NCBI GenBank assembly: GCA_041687675.1
Contig: JAWLBM010000031.1
Location: forward strand, 1-57,320
Direction: 5' to 3'
DNA: 57,320 nt
DNA from: JAWLBM01 sp041687675
GTDB lineage: Bacteria; Pseudomonadota; Alphaproteobacteria; Rhizobiales; Pleomorphomonadaceae
Of the stretch, positions 54,832 through 57,320 are shown piece by piece. The notes below the pieces were generated by a model. That model did not search any database. It had not been told where the DNA came from and worked only from the letters and a program-made list of their open reading frames with translations. Every line of letters begins with the position of its first letter. The first letter of the stretch is position 1. The translations under genes and the position numbers were made by a program.

Positions 54832-55593
54832 GTGGCACGCGCGACCACCAGGCTGGCGGCCCTTCCGCCCAACCGGTGCAGGGATTGCCCCCTGCGGGTC
54901 CTGCCGAACTTCGTCGACCTCGCGCCGGAAGCCGTCGCGGGGCTGCAGGACGCGCGGGTATCGGTTCGCCATCTCGGCGCCGGCGCGACGCTCTACGCCG
55001 AGGGCGACGCCTCGAGCGAGGTGTCGACCCTCTTCGACGGCTGGGCCTTCCGATACAAGACGACCGAGGACGGGCGGCGGCAGATCCTGGACTTCGCGGT
55101 CCCCGGCAGCTTCTTCGGTCTCGCCGAGGATGCGGACGGGAACTGGAACCACGCGGTCGAAGCCCTGACACCCGTCTCCATGTGCATTCTCAGCCGCGAG
55201 AAGGTGAGCCTGCTGATCCGCACGGACCCCGCCATCGCCGGCTTCATGGCGGGCATCGGTCGCAGCGAGCAGGCGATCCTCTACGAGCATCTCTGCAACA
55301 TCGGCCAGCGCAGCGCGGTGGACGCGGTGGCTCACCTTCTCCTCGAACTCCGTTTCCGCTGGTGCGCCCACCGGCCGGACCCCGGCGACACGATCCATCT
55401 GCCCCTCGGCCAGGCGCACATCGCCGATGCCCTCGGGCTGTCGCACGTCCACGCGAACCGCGTGCTGATGCAGCTGAAGCGGCAGGGCCTGATCTCGTTC
55501 TCGCACCAGCGCCTGAGCATCCCCGATATCGCCGCCGCGTCCGAGAGATACGGCTACGGGCCGCAGTACATCGTGCCGCGGCCGCTGTTGTGA
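54832..55593 (+). CDS. Crp/Fnr family transcriptional regulator
   Basis: 253 residues from the GTG at 54832 (GGGGAGCGG upstream). Begins with RCRDCPLRVLPNF (Cys16, Cys19), then a cyclic-nucleotide-binding-like beta-roll (LGAGATLYAEGDASSEV, VPGSFFGLAEDADGNW) and a C-terminal winged helix (LPLGQAHIADALGLSHVHANRVLMQLKRQGLI). Only two N-terminal cysteines are close together, so an Fnr-type 4Fe-4S sensor is not supported. Signal unknown. Convergent with rlmB, 25 bases apart, and divergent from a histidine kinase. Confidence 0.9.
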   Translation: MARATTRLAALPPNRCRDCPLRVLPNFVDLAPEAVAGLQDARVSVRHLGAGATLYAEGDASSEVSTLFDGWAFRYKTTEDGRRQILDFAVPGSFFGLAEDADGNWNHAVEALTPVSMCILSREKVSLLIRTDPAIAGFMAGIGRSEQAILYEHLCNIGQRSAVDAVAHLLLELRFRWCAHRPDPGDTIHLPLGQAHIADALGLSHVHANRVLMQLKRQGLISFSHQRLSIPDIAAASERYGYGPQYIVPRPLL

Positions 55594-55618
55594 GGGGCCG
55601 GCCTCCACCTCGGCCCGG

Positions 55619-56446
55619 TCAGGCCTCGTCCAGCTTGCGGCCGACCACGTAGAGCGCGAGCACCCCGGCGTTGGAGACGTTGAGGCTCTTGATCGGGCCG
55701 GGCATGTCGAGGCGGGCGAGCACGTCGCAGAGCTCGCGGGTGCGCTGGCGCAGGCCCTTGCCCTCGGCGCCGAGCACCAGGCATGCCGGCGCACGCAGTT
55801 CGGCCGCCTCGAGCGGCGCCTCGGCTTCGGAATCGAGGCCGACCACCTGGAAGCCCTCCGCCTTCAGGGCGGCGAGGCTGTCGCCGAGGTTGCGGACCTG
55901 GAGGATCGGCACGAGGTCGAGCGCGCCGGAGGCGGACTTCGCCAGCACGCCCGATTCGGCCGGGCTGTGCCGCGTGGTTGTGACCACGGCGCCGACGCCG
56001 AGGGCGCAGGCCGAGCGCAGGATGGCGCCGACGTTGTGCGGATCGGTGACCTGGTCGAGGGCGAGCACGAGGCGGGTGCCGGCGAGGTCGGCCTCCTTCA
56101 GCGGCGGCAGCGGCTCGACCTCGAGCGCAACGCCCTGGTGGACGGCGTCGGAGCCGAGCAGCCGGTCGAGCGAGGCGGGGGAGGCGTCCTCCGCCTCGAT
56201 CGGCAGCACGCCCTCGAAGCGCTCGGCGAGGCGGGCGAGGGCGTTGCGGGTGGCGAGCAACCGGTTCGCCCGCCGGCGCGGGTTCTTCAGCGCCAGTTCG
56301 ACCGTATGCAGGCCGTAGAGCCAGAGGGTGTCGCCTGCCTGCCGCTCGCGCTTCGGTCGCGGGCGGAAGCCCGTCGGCGCCGACGGCCGGCGGTCGCGGC
56401 CGGCGGGGCCGCGGGAGGGGCGGGGGGAGCGTTCGTCGCTGGACAT
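55619..56446 (-). CDS. rlmB: SpoU/TrmH-family 23S rRNA ribose methyltransferase
   Basis: 275 residues from the ATG at 56446; the longer upstream frame is antisense to the tRNA genes. SPOUT knot motifs: LALDQVTDPHNVGAILRSA (motif 1), CLVLGAEGKGLRQRTRELC (motif 2) and MPGPIKSLNVSNAGVLALY (motif 3). An N-terminal RNA-binding part starts LWLYGLHTVELALKNPRR, as in RlmB, which 2'-O-methylates G2251 of 23S rRNA; a basic Arg-rich leader precedes it. Adjacent to the tRNA-Tyr/tRNA-Gly/tuf unit, an arrangement common in this group. Confidence 0.92.
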   Translation of the reverse strand: MSSDERSPRPSRGPAGRDRRPSAPTGFRPRPKRERQAGDTLWLYGLHTVELALKNPRRRANRLLATRNALARLAERFEGVLPIEAEDASPASLDRLLGSDAVHQGVALEVEPLPPLKEADLAGTRLVLALDQVTDPHNVGAILRSACALGVGAVVTTTRHSPAESGVLAKSASGALDLVPILQVRNLGDSLAALKAEGFQVVGLDSEAEAPLEAAELRAPACLVLGAEGKGLRQRTRELCDVLARLDMPGPIKSLNVSNAGVLALYVVGRKLDEA

Positions 56447-56552
56447 GGCGCCGTATAGCGGCGCCCCGGGCGCGGCGCCAGCGGGCTCCGGCGCCCGCTC
56501 CGGCGCCCCGCTGCCGGTTCGCGAAAGCCTCGGGCGGGGTTTCGGATTGCCG

Positions 56553-56581
56553 TTGACAAGGCGGATTCGAACGGCCATAAC
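56553..56581 (+). promoter_or_regulatory. Promoter of the tRNA-Tyr, tRNA-Gly, tuf unit
   Basis: TTGACA (56553-56558), exactly 17 bases, CATAAC (56576-56581). The -35 is a perfect consensus and the predicted start is about 75 bases before tRNA-Tyr, appropriate for a stable-RNA promoter. Confidence 0.65.
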
Positions 56582-56661
56582 CCGCCCCGAAATTCGCGCC
56601 AGTCGGTCAGCGGGTTTCACTCGGCCACACAGACGTTTGGTCGACTTCGTCGGGTGTTCCC

Positions 56662-56746
56662 GGAGGGGTGCCCGAGTGGTTAAAGGGGACGGACTGTAAA
56701 TCCGTTGGCTCAGCCTACGTTGGTTCGAATCCAACCCCCTCCACCA
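56662..56746 (+). tRNA. tRNA-Tyr (anticodon GUA)
   Basis: 85 bases including encoded CCA. Acceptor GGAGGGG/CCCCTCC, anticodon arm CGGACTGTAAATCCG with GTA, a long variable arm (TTGGCTCAGCCTACG), T-arm TTGGTTCGAATCCAA. The long variable arm and GTA anticodon identify it. Confidence 0.97.
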
Positions 56747-56773
56747 CCCGATGAAGTCTGGGCATTTCGGCGT

Positions 56774-56847
56774 GCGGGTGTAGCTCAATGGTAGAGCAAC
56801 AGCCTTCCAAGCTGATGACGAGGGTTCGATTCCCTTCACCCGCTCCA
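56774..56847 (+). tRNA. tRNA-Gly (anticodon UCC)
   Basis: 74 bases including encoded CCA. Acceptor GCGGGTG/CACCCGC with U discriminator, D-arm TAGCTCAATGGTAGAGCA, anticodon arm CAGCCTTCCAAGCTG with TCC in the loop, T-arm GAGGGTTCGATTCCCTT. Lies 27 bases behind tRNA-Tyr and 117 before tuf. Confidence 0.97.
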
Positions 56848-56964
56848 GTCGACTTGAACGTGCGTTGAGGCCGGGTGGACCTGGCAACCGTGGTGGCGAG
56901 GACCTTTCCGTCGGGCCGTTGACCGGCCGATCCCATTCTGAAGCAGGACGAAAGAGCGACGTCG

Positions 56965-57320
<356 letters not shown>

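Noticed and set aside
54832..55593. Oxygen-sensing Fnr with an iron-sulfur cluster
   Set aside because: Only Cys16 and Cys19 lie together at the N-terminus; the further cysteine spacing required for a 4Fe-4S cluster is not seen.

Overview
This window is very GC-rich, Sec/Tat-rich chromosomal DNA from an alphaproteobacterium, most likely of the order Hyphomicrobiales (Rhizobiales). Evidence for this placement: a circularly permuted two-piece tmRNA gene with tag ANDNYAPVAVAA; an alpha-type SspB; the fumC-DUF4169-ribbon-helix-helix cluster; a TIGR03808 Tat-exported repeat protein; a cysD-cysNC fusion pair; HWE and HisKA_2 histidine kinases; and a candidate EcfG (general stress sigma factor) promoter. 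Genus cannot be read from the sequence.

Layout. 1-111 is the right end of an IS66-type insertion sequence, followed by a small membrane protein. 597-5444 (minus) holds a broken MFS transporter with two in-frame amber codons, an MprF-like membrane domain protein and a large MscS channel. 5738-12295 (minus) is a housekeeping block: hflK-hflC-DUF2065-degP (membrane protein quality control), preceded by thyA-DUF4424-folA (thymidylate/folate cycle). 12436-18313 (plus) carries ssrA, its proteolysis adaptor gene sspB, fumC, two small conserved genes and acetoacetyl-CoA synthetase.

18457-21576 (minus) is a large RTX/beta-propeller exoprotein divergent from a Tad pilus assembly block (cpaB, cpaE, cpaF, tadB, tadC, tadD-like) that lacks pilin, prepilin peptidase and secretin here. 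28237-36902 is mixed metabolism and export: enoyl-CoA hydratase, EEP nuclease/phosphatase, a two-gene ABC exporter, an aminotransferase, a type III asparaginase, a palindromic intergenic repeat and two exported proteins of unknown role.

36984-43056 (minus) is an alpha-glucoside/disaccharide uptake operon (binding protein, two permeases, GH13 alpha-glucosidase, ATPase) divergent from a LacI-type regulator, with operator-like palindromes between them. 44553-48500 (plus) has an acyltransferase and cysD-cysNC (sulfate activation). 48558-55593 is a signalling and accessory stretch: small exported protein, HAD phosphatase, a hydrophilic protein behind an EcfG-type promoter, a four-PAS HWE kinase, a lower-GC orphan gene beside tRNA-Thr, a HisKA_2 kinase and a divergent Crp/Fnr regulator. 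The window closes with rlmB (minus) and a tRNA-Tyr, tRNA-Gly, tuf transcription unit cut by the window edge.

Coordinates of starts were chosen by ribosome-binding sites, overlaps with neighbours and family lengths. Family assignments rest on reading motifs, not on database searches.
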